Assembly: GCF_947242115.1 (NCBI RefSeq)
Contig: NC_074716.1
Span: forward strand, 15,540,865 to 15,604,864
Direction: 5' to 3'
DNA: 64,000 bases
Source: Biomphalaria glabrata
Lineage: Eukaryota > Mollusca > Gastropoda > Planorbidae
In this document: positions 36,601 through 46,593 of the stretch, piece after piece
Layout of the letters: each line of letters opens with the position of its first letter
How positions within the stretch are numbered: position 1 is the first letter of the stretch
Made by a program: the position numbers and the translations under genes
Notes under the pieces: generated by a model
Database searches by the model: none
What the model saw: only the letters and a program-made list of their open reading frames with translations
Told to the model about the DNA's origin: nothing

Positions 36601-37650
36601 AAGTACCAATGGAAAAAAACACTTTCATTTTGGCCATAGTGACAGCTCAATGGGTCTTCTCTGTCCAGCTCCTCACCCTTACCTCTAAACCATGTTACCA
36701 TGAATAGACATCGTCAACACTATCAACATTGTACTAGATCTAGATGTAGTACTAGTGTAAACTAAAGCTTTCGTCAATACTGCCCTGATTTTTTATTACG
36801 GCAATCAGAGTGTGCTTTCATCAATATCACCGTCTGACATGTTAAAATTTTCACCTGTCACTAGCTCACATCAAAAAATCAATACAAACAAATTATTATA
36901 TGAAAACAGCAAAGGAAGCCGCCACTACTGTCTACTAGTGTGTAAAAATAGTAAGAACTAATCTGATTGGCTGATACAAACACTAGCTAGCCAATCTTGT
37001 GGTCCGAAACATTGCGGCCAATAGATCAGCCACTTCGTCTTAAGAAGGTTAAAAGTGAGATGTTAAATTTTAATTGTCTATAATCTGTTTTTATTTTACT
37101 TTTAAAAATAAATTATTCCTTCTATAGTGGACAGATTGTTGCAGGATATTTCTTGATATTTGCTGGCTTTTTACTAGCTTGGAACATATTGAAACCTTAT
37201 CCTTACTTTCTGCCAAGGGTATGTATAACTATTACTTATAAGAACTGCTCAGATTTGATAAAAATACATTGTAAAAAAATGATGAAATGTCTTAATTAAA
37301 TTAATTCTTTACAATGTCTTTTTTTTTTTTTTTTGGCCATATGTTTTATCTAATATTTATTGTACATGATTATTTTAACTGCGTGCAACAGAAGCCATTA
37401 TAGTAAATTTTTTTCATAATTGTGCAAACTAGAATTTTATTTTCAATTATCCTTGTGCTTCTAAAGCTAAAGACCAATTATTTGTAAAATATCTTAATTT
37501 TTTTTTTCTTGACTTATTGGCATATTATTTCTTTCTTTTCAGATGCCCAAGCAATATCCTTTTAATGATTTGTATTTGGAAAAGGGAGGTGACCCTGCTG
37601 CCGAGCCAGTAATAAAGCATTACACATTTGAACCAGCCACACAAGAATAA
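24631..37650 (+). CDS. NDUFB8: NADH dehydrogenase 1 beta subcomplex subunit 8
   Basis: Five exons: 24631-24736, 35327-35541, 36031-36098, 37128-37218, 37543-37650; 588 nt, 195 aa (186 in human). Residues 1-33 form a basic, Ser/Thr/Leu-rich presequence. Exon 2 carries the family signature PRTPEERAAAAKKYGLRPED. Exon 4 has one membrane helix (about 132-150, GYFLIFAGFLLAW). The C-terminus keeps KQYPFNDLYLEKGGDP. NDUFB8 is an accessory subunit in the membrane arm of mitochondrial complex I; the helix anchors it and the bulk faces the intermembrane space. Phase closes through all four introns; the codon split over intron 1 is T|AC (Tyr36). Intron 1 is 10.6 kb and full of mobile elements, one of which ends 32 bp before exon 2. 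Confidence 0.95.
26320..26375 (-). mobile_element. LINE 3' tail fragment, CR1/L2-like
   Basis: TTTATTAAGCGCTGTTAACA matches the reversed 3' tail of the 12719-14160 LINE (TTATAAAGCACTGTTAACAA). Confidence 0.6.
27693..27712. repeat. Short interstitial telomere-like repeat
   Basis: Three tandem CCCTAA units (TAACCCTAACCCTAACCCTG). It is within NDUFB8 intron 1, just upstream of a LINE fragment. Confidence 0.8.
27780..28110 (+). mobile_element. LINE C-terminal fragment (RTE-like)
   Basis: The plus strand encodes TKLRIFNSIVKAVLLNDSET, then WRTTEVTTKIVQTFINRCLR and NILKIHWYDKVENTKLWEMS, the post-RT region of RTE-type LINEs. A stop and frame change follow near 28010. Only this C-terminal piece is present. 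Confidence 0.8.
28255..28405. repeat. C-rich degenerate tandem repeat
   Basis: About three copies of a roughly 48-bp unit containing CCGCTCCC, TTTCACCCC and CCCTGACCAC. The plus strand is C-rich, so the minus strand could form G-quadruplexes. An open frame across it is compositional. Confidence 0.7.
28966..29130. repeat. Tandem duplication ending in AGCTGGCGATATT
   Basis: Two copies of a 65-100 bp segment: ATTATTTCTAT, TTTTATTT, CCTCTCTCTT and AGCTGGCGATATT appear at 28974-29025 and 29075-29129. A poly-C run (28904-28922) lies just upstream. Confidence 0.65.
29657..30341 (-). mobile_element. Solo LTR, gag-only family, in NDUFB8 intron 1
   Basis: In reverse it matches the LTRs of the 32312-35294 element over nearly their full length, including the GGTGGTGGCACAAATGGGGG end and the AACTTGACAACTCAGGGCTC region. 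ATAT lies on both flanks, a 4-bp target duplication. It is clearly more diverged than the two LTRs of the young element, so it is an older insertion. No second LTR or internal region is near. Confidence 0.85.
30770..31640 (-). mobile_element. LINE fragment with RNase H remnant (Jockey/R1-like)
   Basis: The minus strand encodes, from high to low coordinates, AGAGILIEWPDGGKL (RNase H strand region), then LANHPSFPHSQIVFLTKA, then the C-terminus CPCGVSPENADHVLQNCSLY and WPQNTAIERKLYGELPDLET. The CxC..H...C cluster is typical of LINEs with a terminal RNase H. Frames are broken between the two parts. Confidence 0.8.
31795..32286 (+). mobile_element. Solo LTR of a second LTR family
   Basis: A 492-bp unit begins TGTTGTAACTCC and ends GATCGTAACA, flanked by ATAC on both sides (31791-31794 and 32287-32290). 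Its sequence differs from the 32312 LTR, but the GTAACA end and 4-bp duplication are alike, so it is a related Gypsy-type family. No internal region is present. Confidence 0.82.
32312..33038 (+). repeat. 5' LTR of the gag-only element
   Basis: 727 bp, TG...CA, with a TATATAAAG promoter-like box near 32571. Near-identical to 34550-35294. Confidence 0.95.
33041..33058 (+). promoter_or_regulatory. Primer-binding site, tRNA-Leu type
   Basis: TGGTGTCAGAAGTGGGAT begins two nt after the 5' LTR. It is complementary to the 3' end of metazoan tRNA-Leu (CAG-type) ending ATCCCACTTCTGACA plus CCA. Match recalled from known tRNA sequence. Confidence 0.85.
33090..34538 (+). CDS. SAP-like Gag protein of the non-autonomous LTR element
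   Basis: A 482-codon frame starting MARLKLLYELEFRELKEELR just after the primer site. Residues 10-45 look like a SAP-type helix-loop-helix (LKEELRGRRLKTYG...). Residues 60-150 are a Gln/Met-rich coiled coil with QGQMAAM repeats. Residues 155-300 are acidic with repeated RPGLKPTGDWPDT-like segments, and the last 130 are Arg-rich with a repeated NWRKRRRRR motif. No CCHC knuckle or protease is seen. SAP-like Gag starts are known in mollusc Gypsy elements; the role here is inferred. Treated as part of a mobile-element fossil. Confidence 0.75.
   Translation: MARLKLLYELEFRELKEELRGRRLKTYGNKETLQARLREDMLEEEQDPDTYLFEVEPDLLEQLTSRMQQQITSTMQGQMAAMQGQMAAMQGQIASSKQEQMAAMHSGLENTNSKIDAMNTKIAAMNQRIPAVEERINNSHVRSDAKARERSLGGDHEDPLKPDEAVERHMQVERYQPGPNLTDVGPVAKTGEESPDGGKENPRQSDVDFDGHLQDESHRPGLKPTGDWPDTETRERGPDGGEESQMEPEAEDKGPLHEECYQPAPQACPPDKAEDDDLSHNSLSCGFEAHPSPSSQSPMKPPLWSTILVIPALTSYTSPCVKWLSSVPTDKRAMQPKRHCNKRTINWRKRRRRRLRSPTCMVIPPRNNCSHMKTNWRRRRRRRLFLSATWMTMRSRHQCNQMKANWRKRRKRLLNSTWVAMKARRRGKQVKANWRRRRKLTATWMAPSGSRGKPTATDRPPPAAMKLYSQCHDVDSVRDGQI
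34550..35294 (+). repeat. 3' LTR of the gag-only element
   Basis: 745 bp; ends GATTCGTAACA followed by ATAT. The last base is 32 bp before NDUFB8 exon 2. Confidence 0.95.
35875..35945 (-). mobile_element. LINE 3'-end scrap, family of 7039-8152
   Basis: TATCTTATCTTATAAAATGC and GTTACTTCAAAAAGAAGA match the reversed terminal part of that LINE. It lies in NDUFB8 intron 2. Confidence 0.7.
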
Positions 37651-37985
37651 TGTTATTGTCATGTTAAATATATAAAAGACAGTGCTGAAAAGGCTTTGTA
37701 AAATAATTAACACAAGATGTGTGGATGTTATAGTTTGTATTTTTGTTCTTTTGACTTTGGGATAAACAAAGTTTTAAAAAATAGGTGTGTTTATTGTCTG
37801 GTATAATGAGGTTATAATTAGGTTGTCAGAATACACCTTGTATATTACAATTAAGTTGTCAGAATGCACTTTATACATTCATTATCATGATTTTGCAAGC
37901 AATAGAAAGAATAGTGTTCTTTTATTATTGGCCCTGTTAAATTAATTTGTTTGCAAAATAAATAAAATGGGGCAAATTTTTTTTT
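37651..37985 (+). other. Probable NDUFB8 3' UTR
   Basis: AT-rich, non-coding, with two overlapping AATAAA hexamers around 37957-37966 that likely set the transcript end. No transcript evidence. Confidence 0.55.
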
Positions 37986-40900
37986 TTACAGTGAACAATG
38001 TTTATTTACTTATTAGATTCTTGGTTAATCAAGATCTATTTAAGACAGAATTATGAAATAAAAATTGTTAAATTACTAGACATAAAAGTGAATTTTTTTT
38101 CTGGTAATTTTATTATTGTTCAATTATATGTCCTTCAAAATTATTTTGTATATACATAATTCAACATATTTATTGTTGACTATTTAAATAAAAATATATT
38201 GTAGTTATTCTTTAAAGTTTTCCAAAGCAAGAAAACAGTTAAACAGTTTTTTTCTTGCAAAAAAAACTATAAGTCTTTGAAAACCATCCATGTGTAGAAG
38301 ATGGTGCAAAGAAACTTACAGTTACATTTACTCCCAGCAGAAGATACTCTTTTTTTTTTTTTTTTTGTCATATATCCTTTTTTTTTTTATCCTTTCAAAT
38401 ATAAGTGAACTTTTTAAAAAATGTCATAATCAAATAGGTTTATCCTAAGCAAAACTGATTACTAAGGGATTGTGAAAAAAAAATAATTCTTATATCTTTT
38501 CTAATGTGGGTATGTATTTTAAATTGGAGCAGTTAATACATTTTAGAACAAGAAATGAGGATGTTTGTATTTTCAGAAGTTCAATCTGATGACCCAGTGT
38601 CCAAGTTTTGCTGGGGAAGAAATAACTGACATCCTCTTTACACATTGGGCACAACATATCATATTATACTACTTCACATTGAAATAATTTTAATCATCAT
38701 GTTAAGAAAGGAAAAAGATTGAACACACACTAATAAAACACTATAACTTCATTTCAATAATAGATTCACTGAAGTTAACTTCATTTGGAACTTAGAACTG
38801 CACACATTGATTTGGGGACCCTGAAACAAGCTTGTGTCCTAGAGTTTTCAAACTGAAGGTTCTAATAGCAGAAATAACATTAACTAGTCGACCACTATTT
38901 TGTAAGGCCGGCCTGCAGTGGGCCCCGCACTTTCATAGAACACCCGCTCCTGGAAATATCCTGATATGGTAAAATATACGAAAAAGTCCTGGAAATATCC
39001 AGAAATTATTAAAATCTTTAGAAAACTCATACAAATCTCCTGAAATATATAGACAAAAACTGTCCTTATGGGGTGTCATTCAATATGGAAAATGCCAATC
39101 CTACGCGCGATAAAAAAAAAAACGGCATTATCCCGTAATTTTGGAATCTAGTTAAAGAAGCTTCTCGCGTCTCAAACTAATCAAGAATTACTTTAATTCA
39201 ACAATTCTTGTAGATATATTGAAAAATTTGGTAATTCTTGCCATTGAGCGTGATCTATGTAGGAAATAGAATTTTTATGATATACTGTATGACACGCAAG
39301 GCTCGTAAAGTAGTTCTATACGTAGTAAAAAATGAATAAAATGCAAAGACGCATTTATTTTCTAATACAAACTCTTAAATTTCACTTATTATCCGTGGCG
39401 TAACTCTAGTTCGTTTGACTTGCAGAAATAAGAGAGTGATCTTTCCTTTACCTCTTCTCGTCCAAACTCTTGAGCGAAGAAGAGAATTATATAGCCTATA
39501 GATTCTAGAGATAAGATACTTTACTCCCTTTACATGTTAACTATTCTGTATATTATCTTGAATGTGTAAGTAAACTTCCTGGATAATTTCTGAAAATATT
39601 GACTCCTTTTAACTCTAAAACTGATGGCATTAACACTTTAAACTGCCTCAACTCTTTCACTACAATACATGCAACCATTTTCAGCCCAGCTGGCTATTTT
39701 TGATATGTAGTTCATGTGTTTCTTGGAGGGGTTCTGAAAAAAAGAATTATGACCTTTCAAAATCATGATTTCATTTGGCAATCATAGTGCCATTAAATTG
39801 TTTCCATAAATGATGGGGGGGGGGGGGGGGAAAGTAACTCTCCTTTGAAAAGAAATTCACCCCCAAAATGAACGTTTCAATATAAAACCATATTTTAATA
39901 TTTTAACTTAATAGACTTGCGTATTTTGTGAAACAAGGGTTAATAGTGCACTGTAGACGCCAAGAGAATGAATTGCTCAGCTCTGATTGCAAGAAAACAG
40001 TTACGCTGTCCTCCTTTAAGATCGCTTTTGGCATGCTGTCATCAGCACGGAAACAGTCTGCTAGCGTGACCATAAATAGCCAGGCGAAGCATTATCAGTT
40101 GGTCATTATACTAAATAGACTCTATAAACAATGCAGGGACATAGACAAATGCATGCTCCCAACAGATGTGTCGTAACAAAAGTGAAAAACTAGATTTAGA
40201 CATTGTCATTAACAAGAGTAGGCTAGTGTCCAGTGATCCTCTAGCCTACATGTTAGATCTACATCAATTGCACATGCAATTATTGCAGTGACGTAGCTAG
40301 GAATTTGCCATCATTTCTACGTACGTAGAACACTTTATAATTTGTGAGAAGAATTGAATGCATGTCACTGATCTATCTATTTCTCTCTTTTGTCTACCGT
40401 ATTTTCGCACATATAGGCCTACAAGTTTTTTACAAACAAATTGCAGCTGTGACCGGTATACAAAGGTGTAGGCCCTACAACAATTTATTTTAGACCTACC
40501 GGTAGGCCTACTCATGAACTTAGTATAACGGAAACTCTGGACATACCAGTGGGTCTTTATGCCTCCTATAGTTCGTTGTGTTGTTGTGAAATGTACATTG
40601 GAAGGCTTTATATGAGCATCTCATTATAGGCTAAAGAGCCTCGTCAAGAAAACAAATAGTACCGATGCGGCAGAGAAGTTTCATGCAAGACACGCTTTGC
40701 ACGTGCGAGGTTTATAAGATGTGCAGTTTATCGTACAGATGTACGATTTTGTTTGTACTTATTTAGAAATTTGTGTGGGATACACGCGTGTGCGGGTTAT
40801 ATGCGCGAAAACACGATACGTACATGGGTGCGTTGATCAATACAGAAAATGCGCTCTTTCGACGTTAGCATTAGGCCCGAACATTTTAAAGAAAAATTCT

Positions 40901-41139
40901 CATATCTCGAGGCTTTAAACTTTTTAAGAACGGAGCCTTGAAATGTGAATGTCTGATCACGAAAGAGGTATACGAAACAATGCCCCATTTTCTATGTATT
41001 GGCCCATTATTATTTTGATGTTTAGGCCTAAATCACAATTTAAAATATAATTAGGCCTATATATAAAGAATACGAGCAAATATCGACTAATGGATATTTT
41101 AACATGCAATTGCAAAAAAAAAAAAAACTAAAAAAAAAA

Positions 41140-41240
41140 CAGAGTTATAAGGCTTGTCTTCGAGTCCAAGATTAATGAGGAATGCAGTATTTCCCGTGGC
41201 TACGCAGCCCCAGCTGTGACCCACATATTTTGCCACATCC
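41140..41240 (+). repeat. Dispersed repeat, copy 1
   Basis: Core GTCTTCGAGTCCAAGATTAA then GAGGAATGCAGTATTTC and GCTACGCAGCCCCAGCTGTG. It matches 42066-42170 and, in reverse, 30448-30495. Confidence 0.6.
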
Positions 41241-42065
41241 AGGACAAGCATAACTGCTGCATAACGATTGTACATTAGTACACCTTTGGCCAATGGAGGT
41301 AACGACTCCAAAAAGGAGGATGTCCTCCTTCTGCCGGACGTCTGCATGATAATTAATCCTATCAACTATGCCGGACCACTATTTTTTTTTTTTTTACTTT
41401 ACTGCATGTAAAGATTACGACAACAGTTCTAATTTCGGTAATGGATGTCGTTTATGTTTGTAAAATTGGCGAATAGAGTCTAGATTCTACACTACATCTA
41501 TATCAAGGAAAGGCCCATCAGCGAAATGGCATATAAAGCGAACACCTCCCCGTAATTTTTATCCATTCTTATTTATTTCAAAAGTAACTGCAGAACTAAT
41601 AAAATGGTATTACAAAGACTCCATTTTTCTACATTTCCCACATAAACACTTTCGTTTTCCCTCATACAATAAAGCATAGCTGAAGGTCAAAGTTGACATG
41701 TATGGAAATTTCATTCTCAAAACGTTTCCGGATAAACGAGAATAGGTCCGAACTTAAGGCGATTTTAAAGCACCAATGGACATCGGCCGAAAAAAAAATG
41801 CATATTATGCTTCTAAATAGATGAGGAAATAGTTAGCTAGAATAGCTAAGGCTATTCATTCCGTTGAAAAAAAAATATTATGGGGTGTTCGCTCAAAATG
41901 ACCCTTTTAACTGAAAACCTATTCAGCGAAACCCCTATTATATAAGCTTAAAAAGCCATTAATAATAATTTAGTGACTGATTTAATCTGTTTTTCTTTTT
42001 GTCTTATCTATTGTTATTGTTTGTAAACTGAAATATTAAAATAATAGGCCTATTTTTAACTTTAA

Positions 42066-42170
42066 CCCAATGTCTTCGATTTCGAAGATTAAGGATGAGT
42101 GCAGTAGGCCTACGTGTTTCACATGTCTACGCCCAGTTGCGACCTTTATTTTCCTGCATTTTCTTTCCGT
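42066..42170 (+). repeat. Dispersed repeat, copy 2
   Basis: Core ATGTCTTCGATTTCGAAGAT, TAAGGATGAGTGCAGTA, then CTACGCCCAGTTGCGACC; colinear with copy 1. Confidence 0.6.
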
Positions 42171-43299
42171 CTAAAATGTTTGACTCGCAGCTCTCCAACA
42201 GTCTCTCAGGGGTCATTTGCTGGCAGTTACTTTCCTCTATGCCAGTGAGGGTGAAATGACGCTTCAGTTGATCTTAACAGCGCTTATACGGGGGGGGGGG
42301 TGGCTCTGTTTTGCCGTCCTCCTTTTTTTTTTAACTGGCTGGTTAACCTCTTGTTACTAATTAATGATATTAATATGTGTATAAATGTTTAAAAGAAGTG
42401 CAGAATTCATTTTCACAGGGTTCCCCCACCATTCTGAGATTAGGATTTCAGGAGATTTCCAAGAGTTTTCCAGGAGAAAATATTCGATTTCAGGATCGGA
42501 AAAAACGCGAACTATATATTTAGTAATAAATATAATATAAGAGTTACCATATAATATACATGTATAAAATTACAAGATCTCTCCTGAGCCTTTCGTCTCC
42601 ATGCCCGAAACCCAAGCTGTTGTAGATCTGTCTCCATAACATCATCAATCCATCGCATTCGGGATCTGCCTTTGGGTCAATCAGCTTGTGTGTGTGGGGG
42701 GGGGGAGATCGAGTTGATGGTGATTAAGTGCACTGAACATAAGTTCTTTAAAAAAGAATAGTTGCAGTAACGAGAGTTTATGAAATGGAGAGTAATACGA
42801 CGTAGACTAGCCTATAGGAAGGTGGCGAGATAGAATTTTGTAGTTTCTTTCTTTCTTTTAAGAAAAAAAATTGATCACAAGTTTCGTAGGCTATATAGAC
42901 ATCAGTTCCAAGCAGAGAAAGGAGATGTGGAGCACGAGAAAGTGAAAACAAATTTAGGCCTAATTCCACAAGGAGGACAATGGTTATAATGCTTCATGGA
43001 AGAAGTTAGATGATAGAACTAATTGAAGCATAATTTCCTATATTTTCACATGCAATTTCGCTATTTTTTACGGCCTTTCGCTCATTATGACTCCCGCGAA
43101 AATTGCGTTCGCTGATTAGGTCTGACCCCTACCGCAAGTTGACTTGAATTATAAATTTAATAGCTGATATGGAAAAAAGAATCAAATTTAGTTTTATCGC
43201 CCAATAGCTGAGGAGTCCGCAGATTTTTTAATAAGTTAAACTATTGCGGAGCTATAAATTCTAAACTAAAAACTGGCACAAAAGCGTTCGCTGTTGGTC

Positions 43300-44495
43300 C
43301 TTTCCCATATATAGATCTACATAGGTCTGTGCTTTGTAACTTACGCATGTGTTGTTGACTTGCATATCGTTGCATCAAAAGACTTGAGATTGAGTATCTA
43401 GTTAGAATTTAGTCCTGGGCTTGTATTGCAATATGGTAGACTAAACTAACAATATAAATTATACAAGTCATTTGTTTTGATTATTGGTGGTTAGGCACAG
43501 TGCTACACTGGCTACATAACAGTAAGCAGAAAAGTAAGTCACTGTAACTAGTGTAACTACTGTAAGTGTAAGTGGTCAGGTCAGTGACACTGAGTGAGGT
43601 GACTGACACTGAACTGAGTGTGACTGAGTCTGAGTGACTTTGTCAACTTAGAGTTAGACTGTTACTAACTCAGTGTTAGTTAGAGTCTTAGTCTTAGTGA
43701 CACTGAGTGTCACTGTCAGTGTGAGTGCGAATGTGGAGACAAAAGTCAAGAGTGGGAAGAGTTGAAGAGATTGAGAGAGACAGTACTGAGTAGTAGCATA
43801 GAGTTAGAGGAGTAGAAGACTGGATGACTACATAGTCGACTAGATTTAGATCTAGATGCTAAGTTTAATAAGATATAAAAATCATATGATATAGATCTAT
43901 TATCTACAAATCTAGTTAATGATTAATCATAATTTAATCAATTAGACATATCATAATGTCTCAACTGTTTGTAGATCTAGATTCTAGATCTATCATCTAC
44001 AGTACTAGATCTAGACATTTAAGACATCTTCAAGAATCATGATATTCTAGAATATATTCTAGATCTTGTAGTACTAGTAGATTAGATATCTACTCATCTA
44101 GTGTAACCATACTAATATTACTAATAATTAATACTATCATACTAGATCTAACTCTAACTAACTCTAACAGTGTAGTAACTCAGTCAGTCAGTGACAATGA
44201 GACAGTGTATGTTGGCTACTAATCTATTCTAAATTCTAGACACTTCACTACTTCTCTAAATATCTAGATCTAGATTGTCTAGATCTAGTCAAATCTAGTA
44301 GATGATCTCAACAGATTCTAAATCTAGACATATTTCTTTTTTTTTTTAGTCTAGTTGACACTAAGGCACAAGACTTTGACAAAGACAGTCACTCACTGTG
44401 ACTCAGTCACTCACTGAGTTGACTGAGACTGAGTAGACAACTAGATTCTAGATCTAGCTCCTAGATCTATAAGTACAAATACTACAATCTATATA

Positions 44496-44585
<90 letters not shown>

Positions 44586-44790
44586 TATGTTACTTAGTTA
44601 CAACACTGTACTGTCACGTTGTACAGTAATATTATAAACAGTATATTATATTCAGACTGAGTCTTAAAAGTAACTCCACTCTACTATCTCTAATCGGACA
44701 AATCTATTAGTATTAGACATATAATCAGATCTAGATATATTTAGATTAAAAAGAAAAAAGTAACTATAGTTACTAGACTATACTGACTAT
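43300..44790. repeat. CTAGATCT/AGTGACT low-complexity block
   Basis: Dense palindromic words (AGATCTAGATCTAG), ACTGAGTGTGACTGAGTC-type words and (TA)n at 44490-44580. No coding capacity. Confidence 0.75.
44490..44580. repeat. (TA)n microsatellite
   Basis: Nearly uninterrupted TA dinucleotides over about 90 bp. Confidence 0.95.
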
Positions 44791-44904
44791 AGTCATCATA
44801 AAAGCTGTACTCTGAATGATCAATAAACTAGATATGTAGAGTTTGATTTTTATCTTTAGTCTTATTCATAAGTTCATAAAGTTAATTAAGCTATTTCGTC
44901 ATGT

Positions 44905-45010
44905 GAAATATGCTCAAAACTGTTGTCTCGATGGACCTGGGTTGGAACCCTGCCAGCTGCCATCCCCCTACAGCAGGTTTGGGCTATGATGTTATAAATT
45001 CTAAGTAACT
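44905..45010 (+). mobile_element. Diverged SINE, family A relic
   Basis: Contains CCTGGGTTGGAACCCTGCCA (box-B-like region) then CCATCCCCCTACAGCAGGTT and TGGGCTATG, colinear with the 3483-3660 SINE body. Confidence 0.55.
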
Positions 45011-45829
45011 TACTATTGTTTCACTATATAATAAAAAACATATTTGTTTGTGTTGTCGTATTGAGAGATAAAATAATAATAATAATTCAAATCATAATAT
45101 TTATACTTACCACATAGCTCTAGAGAAGAATTAATGGTGTGACTGGTGAAGGTTTCCATTTTTCTAAAAAGTCACCATTTGCAGAGGAGAGACATTTAAA
45201 GAAATTATTTATCACATATATCGTATAAGTTACAGAAGTACCTACAAAAAAGATTATCTTGCTCTATTCATACCCACATTACAATATTTAAAAAGTTATC
45301 AAGGCTTAGAAGTTAATTTTTAAGTCAATAAGTTGCATAGTTTGAAAGCTAATATTTAAAGCCCCAAACTATTGAATGTAGTTTTTCGAATTAACGAAAC
45401 TTATTATGACATTGACGTTTCACAGTCACAAGGTTGTGAAAACATTGTATTACATTATAAACCTTCTAAAGTGAAGCTCAGTCTCGACAGGTCTGGGTAA
45501 CCAAAAATTCTCAACCTATATGGTGACGTATGCATTATGCAACACGGCAGGGTTTCTGTCCAGGGCTTTTTTAAGAGAGGATTTAATCCTCTCAAGCCCT
45601 CACTTAAATGGAGTTTGATGATGATGATGATGAAAGTGAAGCTCAGAACACTTTTACTTCAAAACTTGTCTTATTTATGTAATTTAAGGTCAACTTAAGT
45701 TCTTTTGAAAAGATTAAAACCTTTATACAATACATATATCAAGCTCTATTGTGAAAATGTGTCACAGTAATGATGTGTTTTATAGTTTAGTTTTTACAAA
45801 GCTTACATCACTGTCTGTTTGGTAAAAAG

Positions 45830-45990
45830 TGTGTATTTTTCTCAAACCCATTCTCGAATCAAGTTGTAACTTCGCACAATAATTCATTGACATAGACAAG
45901 ACATGAATCAATAAAAAAGTAACCAATCAGACAATTAATTACTGTTAATTAATTATTTTGTTTGATATCAATAATTTTAAGGACAGAGTT
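45830..45990 (+). repeat. Unclassified dispersed repeat, copy 1
   Basis: CTCGAATCAAGTTGTAACTT, then AATTCATTGACATAG, ATGAATCAATAAA and AATTACTGTTAATTAATTAT match 63060-63190 in the same order. No terminal structure is evident. Confidence 0.6.
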
Positions 45991-46540
45991 CTTCTCTTTA
46001 GATAAGTTTTTTTTTATATTTTGCTTGTTATTAAATTTAGTAGGCTACCCAGGCCACAAACAACTTGAATTTTATTTTTTGTTTAAATTTATACTTTTGT
46101 ACATGAGGATCTAACATTTCACTTTGTGAAGTGAGATAAAACATTGTACACAGTTTTTGGTTTTCCTGTTATCATTTAAGACTTTTCTAGAAAAAGTAAA
46201 AAAAAAATTGATAAAAGATTTAAGAATACTACTTTCTGAATACAAATGCAGTTTTATGTTTTACACTATGATAGAAAATTTTGGTTCTCTTCCCAGCTAT
46301 ATGTTAAAAAATGATTGTGCCATTTCTATTGCCAGTGTAAATTTTAACTTTTTTTTCTTACTTTTTTATGTGTAGTTTTAATTTAGATGTTGCTTTGTTT
46401 ATACTTTTACAGATTATGGATGCCTTTCTCTTTACTGCATTAATTATTGAGCCAAAAATCATTTAGTTTGTAATTTGAAAGAAATATTGGAAAAGTTGTG
46501 TTCACAACACAAGATAACAGCTGTTAATATTATATTGCAG

Positions 46541-46593
46541 GATCAAAAAAAAATTGGCCACATCTAAAAAAACCCAACTTTTTAGGAAATACC
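46541..46593 (+). other. Probable LARS1 5' UTR exon segment
   Basis: A good acceptor (TATATTGCAG) ends at 46540, so the ATG exon probably begins at 46541 with a non-coding exon further upstream. The frame upstream of the ATG is open to the acceptor but holds no Met. Confidence 0.45.

Larger units (their letters stand above)
37986..46540. other. Repeat-rich intergenic DNA, NDUFB8 to LARS1
   Basis: No gene is supported. It includes degenerate CTCCTGGAAAT words near 38945-39050, a poly-G run (39817-39830), and a CAGTGACGTAGCTAGGA hAT-like end near 40286. Two copies of a dispersed repeat (41140-41240, 42066-42170), a CTAGATCT-rich block (43300-44790), (TA)n, a SINE relic and an unclassified repeat (45830-45990) follow. 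The LARS1 promoter must be in the right-hand part, but I could not place it. Confidence 0.5.

Noticed and set aside
41099-41365. 88-codon minus-strand frame
   Set aside because: Overlaps the dispersed repeat also found at 42066; no domain seen.
38911-42440. A single hAT element bounded by CTCCTGGAAAT and CAGGGTTCCCCC words
   Set aside because: The words are in the wrong relative orientation for a matched pair and no target duplication was found.
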